The position numbers and the translations under genes are program-made. This document shows, piece by piece, positions 1-5,203 of a stretch of 5,203 bases of DNA. The notes beneath the pieces were generated by a model. The model made no database searches. It had not been told where the DNA came from and saw nothing but the letters and a program-made list of their open reading frames with translations. Origin of the DNA: an uncultured Rhodobacterales bacterium (GTDB lineage Bacteria > Pseudomonadota > Alphaproteobacteria > Rhodobacterales > Rhodobacteraceae). How positions within the stretch are numbered: position 1 is the first letter of the stretch; each line of letters starts with the position of its first letter. The stretch spans positions 1 to 5,203 of the forward strand of contig CALCGO010000504.1 of the NCBI GenBank assembly GCA_937901055.1, written 5' to 3'.

Positions 1-292
1 CGCGCTGCAAATGGCGCAAGAATCCGAGAATACGCCTTTGGCGATGGCAATGACAACGGACCCCGTTCGAAAATTCGCACGGCACCCGACGTTTGGCCTT
101 TGGCCGGTCGGCTTGCGGGACGATTTACGAGGGGCTCTGCACGGTGGCGTTCGCAAAGTTGTTCAATGGACCGAACCGCATGGGTGCGCAAAAATAGTTT
201 TCAACTTCGACGGAGGCGATCCATTTTTCAACGTAAATACGCCAGAAGATATGGTTGTCGCACGAAGCATGTTGCAGGAGTTTGACGCGTGA
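1..292 (+). CDS. mobA: Molybdenum cofactor guanylyltransferase MobA, C-terminal part (5' end outside window)
   Basis: MobA transfers GMP from GTP to molybdopterin-bound molybdenum in the cytoplasm, giving the guanine dinucleotide cofactor used by DMSO reductase-family enzymes such as formate dehydrogenase. Only the last 96 codons are visible; the frame is open from base 2 with no start of its own, so this is a window truncation and not a broken gene. The family-typical C-terminal blocks are present: HPTFGLWPVGLRDDL, then a KVVQWTEPHG segment, then PFFNVNTPEDM just before the end. The N-terminal nucleotide-binding loop expected for the family lies outside the window and cannot be checked. The stop codon overlaps the GTG start of mobB, which together with the following moeA supports the assignment. 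Family identity is recognised from these motifs and not from a search. Confidence 0.93.
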   Translation, partial: ALQMAQESENTPLAMAMTTDPVRKFARHPTFGLWPVGLRDDLRGALHGGVRKVVQWTEPHGCAKIVFNFDGGDPFFNVNTPEDMVVARSMLQEFDA

Positions 293-786
293 GGATCTAC
301 GGCATCGTGGGGTGGAAAAACTCCGGAAAAACGACTCTGATGGAACGGCTTGTATCCGAGATAACCGCACGTGGGTTCTCAGTTTCAACGGTTAAACACG
401 CACACCACACGTTTGATGTGGATCACGAGGGGAAAGACAGTTTTCGCCATCGCGCTGCCGGGGCGCGGGAGGTGTTGTTGGCCAGCCGCAATCGTTGGGC
501 GTTGATGCACGAAATGCAAAACGATGAGGAGCCAGCGCTTAGCGAGCTCTTGGAAAAGCTGTCGCCTGTCGATTTGGTTTTGATCGAAGGATATAAGCGT
601 GACAGCCATGCCAAAATCGAGGCACACCGAGCGGAAACCAAGCAAGGGTTGTTGGCTTGCGACGACCCGACGGTTGCTGCGGTAGCCTCGAATCATATGG
701 TCGACGGGTTGTCGATCCCGCAGTTTGATCTGGATGATGTTGTCGCGATCGCCAGCTATATTCTAAAGGAGGTTGGTCTTGAGTAG
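289..786 (+). CDS. mobB: Molybdopterin-guanine dinucleotide biosynthesis accessory protein MobB
   Basis: MobB is a small P-loop GTP-binding protein that assists MobA in making or delivering the guanine dinucleotide cofactor; it is helpful but usually not essential. The 165-residue product has the expected family length. A Walker A loop, GWKNSGKT, lies at residues 8-15. The conserved VKHAHHTFDVDHEGKDS block follows at about 35-51, then RHRAAGA. A Walker B-like strand DLVLIEGYKR sits at 95-104, where D95 and E100 are candidate magnesium/nucleotide contacts. The start is GTG at 289, which shares four bases with the mobA stop (GTGA). A GGAG-type ribosome site lies at about 277-280. The overlap suggests translational coupling with mobA. 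The end overlaps moeA. No sign of damage or unusual composition is seen. Confidence 0.96.
   Translation: MRIYGIVGWKNSGKTTLMERLVSEITARGFSVSTVKHAHHTFDVDHEGKDSFRHRAAGAREVLLASRNRWALMHEMQNDEEPALSELLEKLSPVDLVLIEGYKRDSHAKIEAHRAETKQGLLACDDPTVAAVASNHMVDGLSIPQFDLDDVVAIASYILKEVGLE
765..772 (+). promoter_or_regulatory. Shine-Dalgarno of moeA, deciding a TTG start at 779
   Basis: AAAGGAGG is an almost full anti-16S match inside the last codons of mobB. It ends six bases before the TTG at 779. The other in-frame TTG, at 773, would begin directly at the end of the Shine-Dalgarno with no spacer, so 779 is the likely start. The strong site may compensate for the weak TTG codon and keep MoeA synthesis tied to mobB translation. 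Confidence 0.82.
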
Positions 787-2038
787 CCCTCCCAAACTTT
801 CCAATGATTGTTTTGCGCTTCCACCGGGAGTGCATTGGACGCCGGTTGATGAAACCTTGGCGAGCCTTCGCGAAAGGGTGTCGGTTGTGACAGGCATTGA
901 GCTTGTTCCTACTTTAGCGGCTGGTGGCCGTGTGTTGGCCACCGATGTGGTGGCTAGGCGGGATAGCCCGCCATACGCGAATTCGGCGGTGGACGGCTAT
1001 GGTTTTGCTTTCACCTCGCTGAGGGGCCACGAACAGGCGTTGCCCTTGGCCGAAGGTCGTGCGGCGGCGGGTGGGCCGTTCGATGGGGTGGTTCATGCGG
1101 GCAAAGCATTGCGGATTTTGACCGGGGCGATGGTGCCCGAAGGGGTCGATACCATTGTCCTTGAGGAGGACGTGATTGTTGAAGGCGGTGTCCTGAAGTT
1201 CGCGATGGGCCTTAAGAAAGGCGCGAACGTACGCCCAAAAGGCGAGGACGTCGGGGCCGGCGAAGGTGCGCTATCTGCTGGCCGAATTTTGCAGCCGCAA
1301 GATTTGGGGCTATTGGCGGCTGTGGGCGTCGACACCGTAGAGGTACACAAGCGATTGCGCGTGGCGGTTCTGTCAACAGGTGACGAGTTGCGTCAGGTTG
1401 ACGAGGATATCGCACCACATCAGATTTACGACGCCAACCGCCCGATGCTGCTTGATTTGATCGGCCGTTGGGGGATGGAGGCCGTCGATCTGGGTCATGT
1501 GCGTGATGATGCGACCATGGTTAGGCAAATGTTGACGCGTGGCGCACAGGAGGCGGATGTAATCCTGACTTCTGGCGGTGCATCGGCAGGCGACGAGGAC
1601 CATATCTCGGCGGCGTTGCAGGCATCGGGTACTTTGAACCTTTGGCGTGTTGCCATCAAGCCGGGCCGTCCACTGGCGCTGGCGATGTGGGAAGGCGTCC
1701 CGGTTTTCGGGTTGCCGGGCAATCCGGTGGCCGCGTTCGTGACCGCGCTTATCTTTGCACGCCCAACGTTGTTGGAACTTAGCGGCGCTGGCTGGTCGGA
1801 GCCACGGGCGACGCATCTACCAGCCGCGTTTAGTAAAAGCAAAAAACCGGGGCGGCGAGAATACTTACGGGCGAAAATGGATACAAACGGTCATGCCGAG
1901 GTATTTAAAAGCGAAGGTAGCGGGCGAATTTCCGGCCTTTGTTGGGCGGACGGGCTGGTTGAACTGGGGGACCAAGGCCGCGAAATTACCGAAGGTGATC
2001 CGGTTCGATACTATCCGTTTACCGAATTTGGATTGTGA
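779..2038 (+). CDS. moeA: Molybdopterin molybdenumtransferase MoeA
   Basis: MoeA inserts molybdate into adenylylated molybdopterin in the cytoplasm, the step before MobA/MobB action. With a TTG start at 779 the product has 419 residues, slightly longer than many MoeA proteins because of an N-terminal lead of about 20 residues containing SNDCFALPPG. Family landmarks in order are: PYANSAVDGYGF at about 65-76, where D72 corresponds to the catalytic-site Asp of E. coli MoeA; ILTGAMVPEGVDTIV at 113-127; NVRPKGEDV at 150-158; the MogA-like domain with VAVLSTGDEL at 195-204; TSGGASAGDEDH at 264-275, with D274 in the position of the conserved active-site Asp; VAIKPGRPLA at about 291-300; and FGLPGNPVAAF. 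A C-terminal domain with REYLRA follows. The gene overlaps mobB by 8 nt and ends the operon at a hairpin. The paralogue MoeA/Glp naming is interchangeable here. Confidence 0.96.
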   Translation: MSSPPKLSNDCFALPPGVHWTPVDETLASLRERVSVVTGIELVPTLAAGGRVLATDVVARRDSPPYANSAVDGYGFAFTSLRGHEQALPLAEGRAAAGGPFDGVVHAGKALRILTGAMVPEGVDTIVLEEDVIVEGGVLKFAMGLKKGANVRPKGEDVGAGEGALSAGRILQPQDLGLLAAVGVDTVEVHKRLRVAVLSTGDELRQVDEDIAPHQIYDANRPMLLDLIGRWGMEAVDLGHVRDDATMVRQMLTRGAQEADVILTSGGASAGDEDHISAALQASGTLNLWRVAIKPGRPLALAMWEGVPVFGLPGNPVAAFVTALIFARPTLLELSGAGWSEPRATHLPAAFSKSKKPGRREYLRAKMDTNGHAEVFKSEGSGRISGLCWADGLVELGDQGREITEGDPVRYYPFTEFGL

Positions 2039-2045
2039 CAACTTG

Positions 2046-2072
2046 AAAGGCCGCCGAAACTCGACGGCCTTT
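2046..2072. terminator. Likely bidirectional terminator between moeA and the cytochrome gene
   Basis: AAAGGCCG (2046-2053) and CGGCCTTT (2065-2072) form a perfect 8-bp stem around an 11-base loop in which two more pairs can form (2055-2056 with 2062-2063). It lies 8 bases after the moeA stop and 5 bases after the stop of the convergent cytochrome gene. The stem begins with AAA and ends with TTT on both strands, so each direction has a short U run of only three. This is typical in position but weak in U-tract, so efficiency is uncertain. Confidence 0.75.
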
Positions 2073-2077
2073 GGTGG

Positions 2078-2869
2078 CTATTCGCCAGTTGGTAACGTCG
2101 CGGCATAGGCCATCACGTCGATGGCGTCGGAATATGGAAATGCCCGCAGATTTATCATTTGAACACCTGGGTGCGCGCTAAGCACTTTGTGCATTACCTC
2201 GTCTGGTACATCGACTGCTTCGGTTCCGACGAAATTATGTTCGTCACCATCGCCCCAGTCGAGCATACGACCATCAAAACCGTGACAAGCCGCGCATATG
2301 GTTTGAAAAATCTCGCGCCCTCGATCAGGATTGCCCGCGTTCACCTTGCGGGTTTCCATGTCGAGGAATTGGGTCATGTCGACCTGCCCACGGCTAACAA
2401 ACAGGGCAACACGGGCCATTTCGGCATCTGTAATCATCTCCTGCGTATAGGGGTGGTTTTCGTTGCGAAGGGTTGTGAGGATGGCTTCAACCGAGCTGCC
2501 TTCAGCTTCGCGAATTCCGGGGATGCCGGTGTAGTGACTACCGCCGGAATAAATTCCGTCCTTACCCATATAATCCCAACCGTGGCATTCTTTGCAACGC
2601 CAAGTCGTGGTGCCAGACTTTTGCCCGGTTGCCGGATAGGCGGGGTTAGTGCCTTCCGGTTCGTCACGATCCAGAGCCTCCCACCATTTGTCATAAATTC
2701 GGCCACCCGCAGCGAGCGTCCATATTTCTGATGGGTAATTCGGGGATTCGTGTACGTATCCGTAGGCTTCTTCGCTGTGATCGTTAGCCGACAAGGATTG
2801 TGCTGTAAGCGTTAAGCTTGCAATCGACGTAAACGCCACGATGGCGCCCAGATGTAATATTTTTTCCAT
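2078..2869 (-). CDS. Exported di-heme c-type cytochrome
   Basis: The 263-residue product begins with a Sec-type signal peptide: a short charged start MEK, a hydrophobic stretch at about 5-25, and a probable cleavage after LSA at residue 28. It is therefore expected in the periplasm, where c-type haems are attached. Two CxxCH sites are visible, CKECH at 92-96 and CAACH at 192-196, giving two class I-like domains. Likely axial methionines are M145 (before ITDAEMARVALFV) and M238 (before YSDAIDVMAYAATLP), judged by the usual position ahead of the last helix. The segment before haem 1 is rich in Trp and Tyr (residues 44-63 and W90), and W98/Y100 follow the haem site. The ATG is preceded by AGAGGA at a 7-8 base distance. 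The electron donor and acceptor are unknown, and no dehydrogenase or oxidase gene adjoins it. I do not recognise a named gene. Confidence 0.93.
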   Translation of the reverse strand: MEKILHLGAIVAFTSIASLTLTAQSLSANDHSEEAYGYVHESPNYPSEIWTLAAGGRIYDKWWEALDRDEPEGTNPAYPATGQKSGTTTWRCKECHGWDYMGKDGIYSGGSHYTGIPGIREAEGSSVEAILTTLRNENHPYTQEMITDAEMARVALFVSRGQVDMTQFLDMETRKVNAGNPDRGREIFQTICAACHGFDGRMLDWGDGDEHNFVGTEAVDVPDEVMHKVLSAHPGVQMINLRAFPYSDAIDVMAYAATLPTGE

Positions 2870-2870
2870 G

Positions 2871-2896
2871 GTTATTTCCTCTACTGATGAAATAAC
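2871..2896 (-). promoter_or_regulatory. Inverted repeat in the leader of the cytochrome gene
   Basis: GTTATTTC (2871-2878) and GAAATAAC (2889-2896) are perfect 8-bp inverted copies separated by 10 bases. In the cytochrome transcript the hairpin would end one base before the AUG. The Shine-Dalgarno AGAGGA (2878-2883 on the minus strand) spans the end of the loop and the first base or two of the downstream arm. The repeat could be an mRNA hairpin that modulates ribosome access, or a protein-binding operator in DNA. The symmetry is seen; the role is inferred. Confidence 0.5.
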
Positions 2897-2949
2897 TCCC
2901 CTGGATTTTGTTGTTATTCTGTAAGCCTAAGGGATATTAGAGAAAAAAT

Positions 2950-3951
2950 CTATCCAAACATTCCGGCGGCTCGGCCAAGCAACATAAACGCCCGACCGGT
3001 TCGTGTGTCTGCAAGCATCTGGATTTGCGCATCGCTTGCCCCTTCGGCGAAACTTTTCAGCAAAATGTCGAAGCGGCGCAAGAAGTGTAACGAGGTGTCA
3101 CGGAAAATCTGGTCGCTTTCTTTACGTGCTTCAATTCGTTCCATCGCTTCCGGGGCCAAGATGCCTCCAACCGTGTCTACGTCACTGCCGCGTGTGCCTT
3201 CGGCAAACATGCGCCAATCATAGGCGGGGGCGATTTCGGGACGAAGGTCGTCCATATAGATGCCTTCTTGTGCGAGCAGGTTCAGGACATCTTCGGCTGC
3301 GCGAAGCAGCTGGCCGGTATCTTCATCGCGTTTGGCCAATCTTAAAGCGCGAAAACCTTCTGCGTCTTTTTCGTTGCGTGGAAAATCCAGCGCACGCAAC
3401 AAGTCTGACCAATCCATGGGGCGGTCAGTTTGTGCGGCCACATCTGCATCAGGAAGTGGATCGGTGGCGTCTTTCGAAGAAGATGCTTGCGTCTGTATCG
3501 CGGCTTGCATTTGCCGCACGGAAGTTATCGTGGTTTCCATCTGCTTGATCTGGTTTGTCAATTCGGTAACGCGCGACTGTAAGGTTTCGACGCGGTTGTC
3601 CTTAATCCTTGGCTGCGAAACACCGCTTGGGCTTTGCGTGGTCCCGCCCGCACGTAGGTCGCGAACCTCGCGTTCCAAACGGCGGGCTTCGTCCTGTATC
3701 TGGAAACTGCGCCGGATCAGGGCAGAGCCTAGCCACACGAATGCCAATGGCAAAATCAATACGATAAGGAAAAATACGACTTCCAGAAAAGCTGCATCGC
3801 GCGGTTCGGCGATATCACCTAGCAGCCCGAAATACCCGGCGCCGTACCCTGCAAGGAGGATTACCCATACGATTGACAGAATCATAGATACGATAATCTC
3901 GCGCCCTTCAAAGACCGAGCGTGGTATGACTTTTTCCAATGGGCCGAGCAA
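2950..3951 (-). CDS. Two-helix inner-membrane protein with coiled coil and unassigned helical C-terminal domain
   Basis: I do not recognise a named family. The 333-residue product has two predicted membrane segments at about 20-42 and 54-77, joined by a short loop (LLGDIAEPRD). A charged heptad-like region follows, at about 83-101 (QDEARRLEREVRDLR) and again at 118-155 (VETLQSRVTELTNQIKQMETT), with Ser/Thr/Pro/Gln-rich linkers at 102-117 and 156-177. The C-terminal domain (about 178-333) is largely helical, starts MDWSDLLRALDFP, and closes with HFLRRFDILLKSF and an Arg-rich DTRTGRAFMLLGRAAGMFG tail. It was probably selected as a soluble cytoplasmic or periplasmic module anchored by the hairpin; orientation cannot be decided here. 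No catalytic motif is seen. The TTG start at 3951 is chosen because AAGGAG lies six bases upstream. It follows greA by 32 nt with no terminator, so it is probably co-transcribed. Confidence 0.87.
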   Translation of the reverse strand: MLGPLEKVIPRSVFEGREIIVSMILSIVWVILLAGYGAGYFGLLGDIAEPRDAAFLEVVFFLIVLILPLAFVWLGSALIRRSFQIQDEARRLEREVRDLRAGGTTQSPSGVSQPRIKDNRVETLQSRVTELTNQIKQMETTITSVRQMQAAIQTQASSSKDATDPLPDADVAAQTDRPMDWSDLLRALDFPRNEKDAEGFRALRLAKRDEDTGQLLRAAEDVLNLLAQEGIYMDDLRPEIAPAYDWRMFAEGTRGSDVDTVGGILAPEAMERIEARKESDQIFRDTSLHFLRRFDILLKSFAEGASDAQIQMLADTRTGRAFMLLGRAAGMFG

Positions 3952-3957
3952 TCGCGG

Positions 3958-3963
3958 CTCCTT
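3958..3963 (-). promoter_or_regulatory. Shine-Dalgarno supporting the TTG start of the membrane protein
   Basis: On the minus strand AAGGAG is followed by six bases and then TTG at 3951. No ATG or GTG lies between the greA stop and this TTG in the right frame, and the next in-frame TTG (3937-3939) and the ATG (about 3885) have no comparable site at the right distance; the ATG would also cut into the first membrane helix. Confidence 0.75.
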
Positions 3964-3983
3964 TTTATCTGTGGTTCTTGACC

Positions 3984-4454
3984 CTAGATATACTTAATCG
4001 ACAAAATCTCGTAGGACTTTCCGCCACCGGGTGTGCGAACCTCGACACTGTCACCTTCTTCTTTGCCGATAAGGGCGCGGGCGAGGGGGGATTTGAGGTT
4101 CAATAAATTCGCTTCGATATCAGCCTCTGGTTCACCAACGATCTGGTAGGTGACCTCGGCGTCGGTGTCTTCGTCAACCAACTCGACCGTGGCGCCAAAT
4201 TTGATGGTTCCTGACATCTTAGTCACGTCTATCACGTCGGAAAGGCTAATTATGCCTTCCAGTTCTTTAACGCGGCCTTCAATGTGGCTCTGTTCTTCGC
4301 GCGCGGCGTGATATTCGGCGTTCTCGGACAGATCACCGTGCTCGCGGGCTTCGGCGATGGCACGGATAACGGCAGGGCGTCGCTCGGATTTCAGAACTTT
4401 TAGCTCCGCATCAAGCTTCTTGAAACCTTTGATTGTCAAAGGGATCTTTTCCAT
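3984..4454 (-). CDS. greA: Transcription elongation factor GreA
   Basis: GreA enters the secondary channel of RNA polymerase and stimulates cleavage of the backtracked transcript, rescuing stalled elongation. The product has 156 residues, close to the usual 157-158. The N-terminal antiparallel coiled coil spans about 1-75 and carries the tip motif GDLSENAEYHAA, with D41 and E44 at the positions known to coordinate the catalytic magnesium in E. coli GreA. The C-terminal FKBP-like domain (about 80-156) includes FGATVELVDED, YQIVGEPEAD, SPLARALIGKEEGD and a terminal GGGKSYEILSIKYI. The ATG at 4454 has CGGAGA about seven bases upstream. Its promoter lies in the divergent region shared with the ETF-QO gene. 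The membrane-protein gene follows after 32 nt. GreA rather than GreB is favoured by the acidic composition and length. Confidence 0.97.
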   Translation of the reverse strand: MEKIPLTIKGFKKLDAELKVLKSERRPAVIRAIAEAREHGDLSENAEYHAAREEQSHIEGRVKELEGIISLSDVIDVTKMSGTIKFGATVELVDEDTDAEVTYQIVGEPEADIEANLLNLKSPLARALIGKEEGDSVEVRTPGGGKSYEILSIKYI

Positions 4455-4495
4455 AATTGTCTCCGGTCCGCGCAGTTATTGTTAATATCCGAGTG

Positions 4496-4524
4496 AACAT
4501 ATGTTTGTGTGTGAATTACTTCAA
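4496..4524 (-). promoter_or_regulatory. Predicted sigma70-type promoter of greA
   Basis: On the minus strand TTGAAG (4524 to 4519) is separated by exactly 17 bases from TATGTT (4501 to 4496). Each hexamer matches the consensus at four of six positions. Initiation would be near 4489, giving a leader of about 35 bases before the greA ATG. Both hexamers lie in short palindromes (4515-4529 and 4496-4505). This is a by-eye prediction. Confidence 0.5.
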
Positions 4525-4529
4525 GTAAT
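4515..4529. repeat. 15-bp palindrome ATTACTT-C-AAGTAAT over the greA -35
   Basis: Seven-base arms around a single central C are perfectly symmetric. The site overlaps the predicted greA -35 box and lies about 37 bases upstream of the candidate ETF-QO -35, so it could be an operator for a dimeric regulator acting on one or both divergent genes. The symmetry is seen; the function is inferred, and a short AT-rich palindrome can arise by chance. Confidence 0.4.
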
Positions 4530-4565
4530 ATCGGCGTTTTATGCCCCGTTTATGTCCAGTCTTGA

Positions 4566-4595
4566 TTGACCTGTTAAGCTGGAACGCGGTAGGAA
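4566..4595 (+). promoter_or_regulatory. Weak candidate promoter of the ETF-QO gene
   Basis: TTGACC (4566-4571) is a good -35 match (five of six). At 18 bases it is followed by TAGGAA (4590-4595), a poor -10. Initiation near 4602 would give a leader of about 30 bases. This is the best candidate I see on the plus strand of the 178-base divergent gap, but the -10 is weak and a real promoter may use another site. Confidence 0.27.
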
Positions 4596-4632
4596 TTGCT
4601 TTAACGGATATATGAACCAAAGGATTGTCAGC

Positions 4633-5203
4633 ATGTCGGAAATTGAACGCGAGTCTATGGATTACGACGTTGTTATTGTGGGCGCAGGGCCGTCGGGCTT
4701 GTCGGCCGCAATCCGGTTGAAACAGCTTGATGCAGATTTGAACGTGGTGGTGCTTGAAAAGGGCTCCGAAGTTGGGGCACACATCCTGTCTGGCGCAGTT
4801 CTTGACCCGATCGGGCTGGACGCTTTGATGCCGGATTGGAAAGAACGTGGCGCGCCAATCAAGACCAAAGTGACCGAAGACCGCTTCTTGATGCTGGGCC
4901 AGAACGGGTCAATCCGTATTCCGAACTTCCCGATGCCACCGCTGATGAACAACCACGGCAATTACATCGTTTCGATGGCGAATGTGTGCCGTTGGATGGC
5001 GGAACAGGCCGAAGAAATGGGTGTGGAGATTTTTCCCGGTATGGCGTGTTCCGAATTGGTTTACGGTGACACTGGCGAAGTTAAGGGTGTTGTAGCAGGC
5101 GAGTTCGGCAAGAACCCTGACGGCACCGAAGGTCCAGGCTATGAGCCAGGGATGGTACTGAATGGCAAGTATGTGTTCCTATCTGAAGGGGTTCGCGGCA
5201 GCT
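4633..5203 (+). CDS. Electron transfer flavoprotein-ubiquinone oxidoreductase, N-terminal part (3' end outside window)
   Basis: ETF-QO is an inner-membrane-associated flavo-iron-sulfur enzyme that takes electrons from reduced ETF (fatty-acid, amino-acid and dimethylglycine-type dehydrogenations) and passes them to ubiquinone. The frame is open from ATG 4633 to the window end, 190 codons of an enzyme usually near 550 residues. The FAD-binding Rossmann start is clear: YDVVIVGAGPSGLSAA, with GxGxxG at 17-22, then the acidic strand end VVVLEKG at 38-44 and GAHILSGAVLDP at 48-59. Later blocks typical of the family are FPMPPLMNNHGNYIVS and VFLSEGVRGS at the edge. The iron-sulfur cysteines expected near the C-terminus are beyond the window. 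ATG 4633 is preferred over the in-frame ATG 4612 because AAAGGA (4619-4624) lies eight bases before it. It is transcribed divergently from greA. Confidence 0.95.
   Translation, partial: MSEIERESMDYDVVIVGAGPSGLSAAIRLKQLDADLNVVVLEKGSEVGAHILSGAVLDPIGLDALMPDWKERGAPIKTKVTEDRFLMLGQNGSIRIPNFPMPPLMNNHGNYIVSMANVCRWMAEQAEEMGVEIFPGMACSELVYGDTGEVKGVVAGEFGKNPDGTEGPGYEPGMVLNGKYVFLSEGVRGS

Noticed and set aside
2545..2558. Palindrome CGGAAT-AA-ATTCCG inside the cytochrome gene
   Set aside because: It is within a coding segment just after haem site 1, away from any start or end, and is short enough to reflect chance.
2159..2731. Long open frame of 190 codons on the plus strand opposite the cytochrome gene
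   Set aside because: It lies wholly antisense to a gene with a signal peptide and two CxxCH motifs, lacks a ribosome site, and its product shows no domain or sensible composition. It is a shadow frame.
2926..2949. Possible terminator after the membrane-protein gene (run of six T directly after its stop)
   Set aside because: No convincing GC-rich stem precedes the T run; only a 4-bp CTAA/TTAG stem lies downstream. Read-through into the cytochrome gene therefore remains possible.
2897..2949. Promoter for the cytochrome gene in the 80-base gap
   Set aside because: CAGAAT resembles a -10 but the sequence 17 bases upstream has no -35 match, and no FNR-type TTGAT-N4-ATCAA site is present. I could not support a specific promoter.
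3260..3997. Plus-strand open frame of 245 codons opposite the membrane protein and the end of greA
   Set aside because: The product is Ser/Arg-rich low-complexity sequence expected from the reverse of a Glu/Leu/Arg-rich coiled-coil gene, and there is no ribosome site. The minus-strand frame has membrane helices, a coiled coil and a good Shine-Dalgarno.
4612..4632. Upstream in-frame ATG at 4612 as the ETF-QO start
   Set aside because: No Shine-Dalgarno lies at a usable distance before it (AGGA at 4591 is about 17 bases away), whereas AAAGGA at 4619-4624 suits ATG 4633, and MSEIERES is a plausible N-terminus for the family.
4662..4961. Minus-strand open frames opposite the ETF-QO gene
   Set aside because: They are antisense to a frame with a textbook FAD-binding motif and conserved family blocks, and lack ribosome sites.

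Overview
The window looks like a core-genome segment of an alphaproteobacterium, most likely of the Roseobacter/Rhodobacterales type. This is inferred from the protein flavours (an ETF-ubiquinone oxidoreductase of the alphaproteobacterial/mitochondrial type, and a MoeA with an N-terminal extension containing SNDCFALPPG) and from moderate GC content. No search was run. It holds seven genes, two of them cut by the window edges. I see no RNA genes, CRISPR array, insertion sequence, attachment site or phage gene.

Left part (1-2038, + strand): a tightly packed molybdenum-cofactor operon, mobA (C-terminal part only), mobB and moeA. The reading frames overlap at both junctions (GTGA at mobA/mobB; 8 nt at mobB/moeA), so translational coupling is likely. 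MoeA inserts molybdenum into molybdopterin. MobA attaches GMP to give the guanine dinucleotide form, and MobB is the GTP-binding accessory protein. Together they serve molybdoenzymes of the DMSO reductase/formate dehydrogenase type. A hairpin at 2046-2072 closes the operon and also the convergent cytochrome gene.

Middle part (2078-4454, - strand): read in transcription order this is greA (transcript cleavage factor), then 32 nt later a two-helix membrane protein with a coiled coil and an unassigned helical C-terminal domain, then 80 nt later an exported di-heme cytochrome c. greA has a credible sigma70-type promoter. The membrane-protein gene starts with TTG behind a good Shine-Dalgarno. The cytochrome leader contains a perfect 8-bp inverted repeat touching its ribosome-binding site.

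Right part (4455-5203): a 178-bp divergent promoter region with two short perfect palindromes, followed by the 5' part of the gene for electron transfer flavoprotein-ubiquinone oxidoreductase, which runs off the window.

Most of this is ordinary housekeeping sequence. The points that deserve a second look are the leader hairpin of the cytochrome gene, the palindromes on the greA promoter, the unassigned membrane protein, and the di-heme cytochrome without an obvious redox partner nearby. I found no convincing new multi-gene system.
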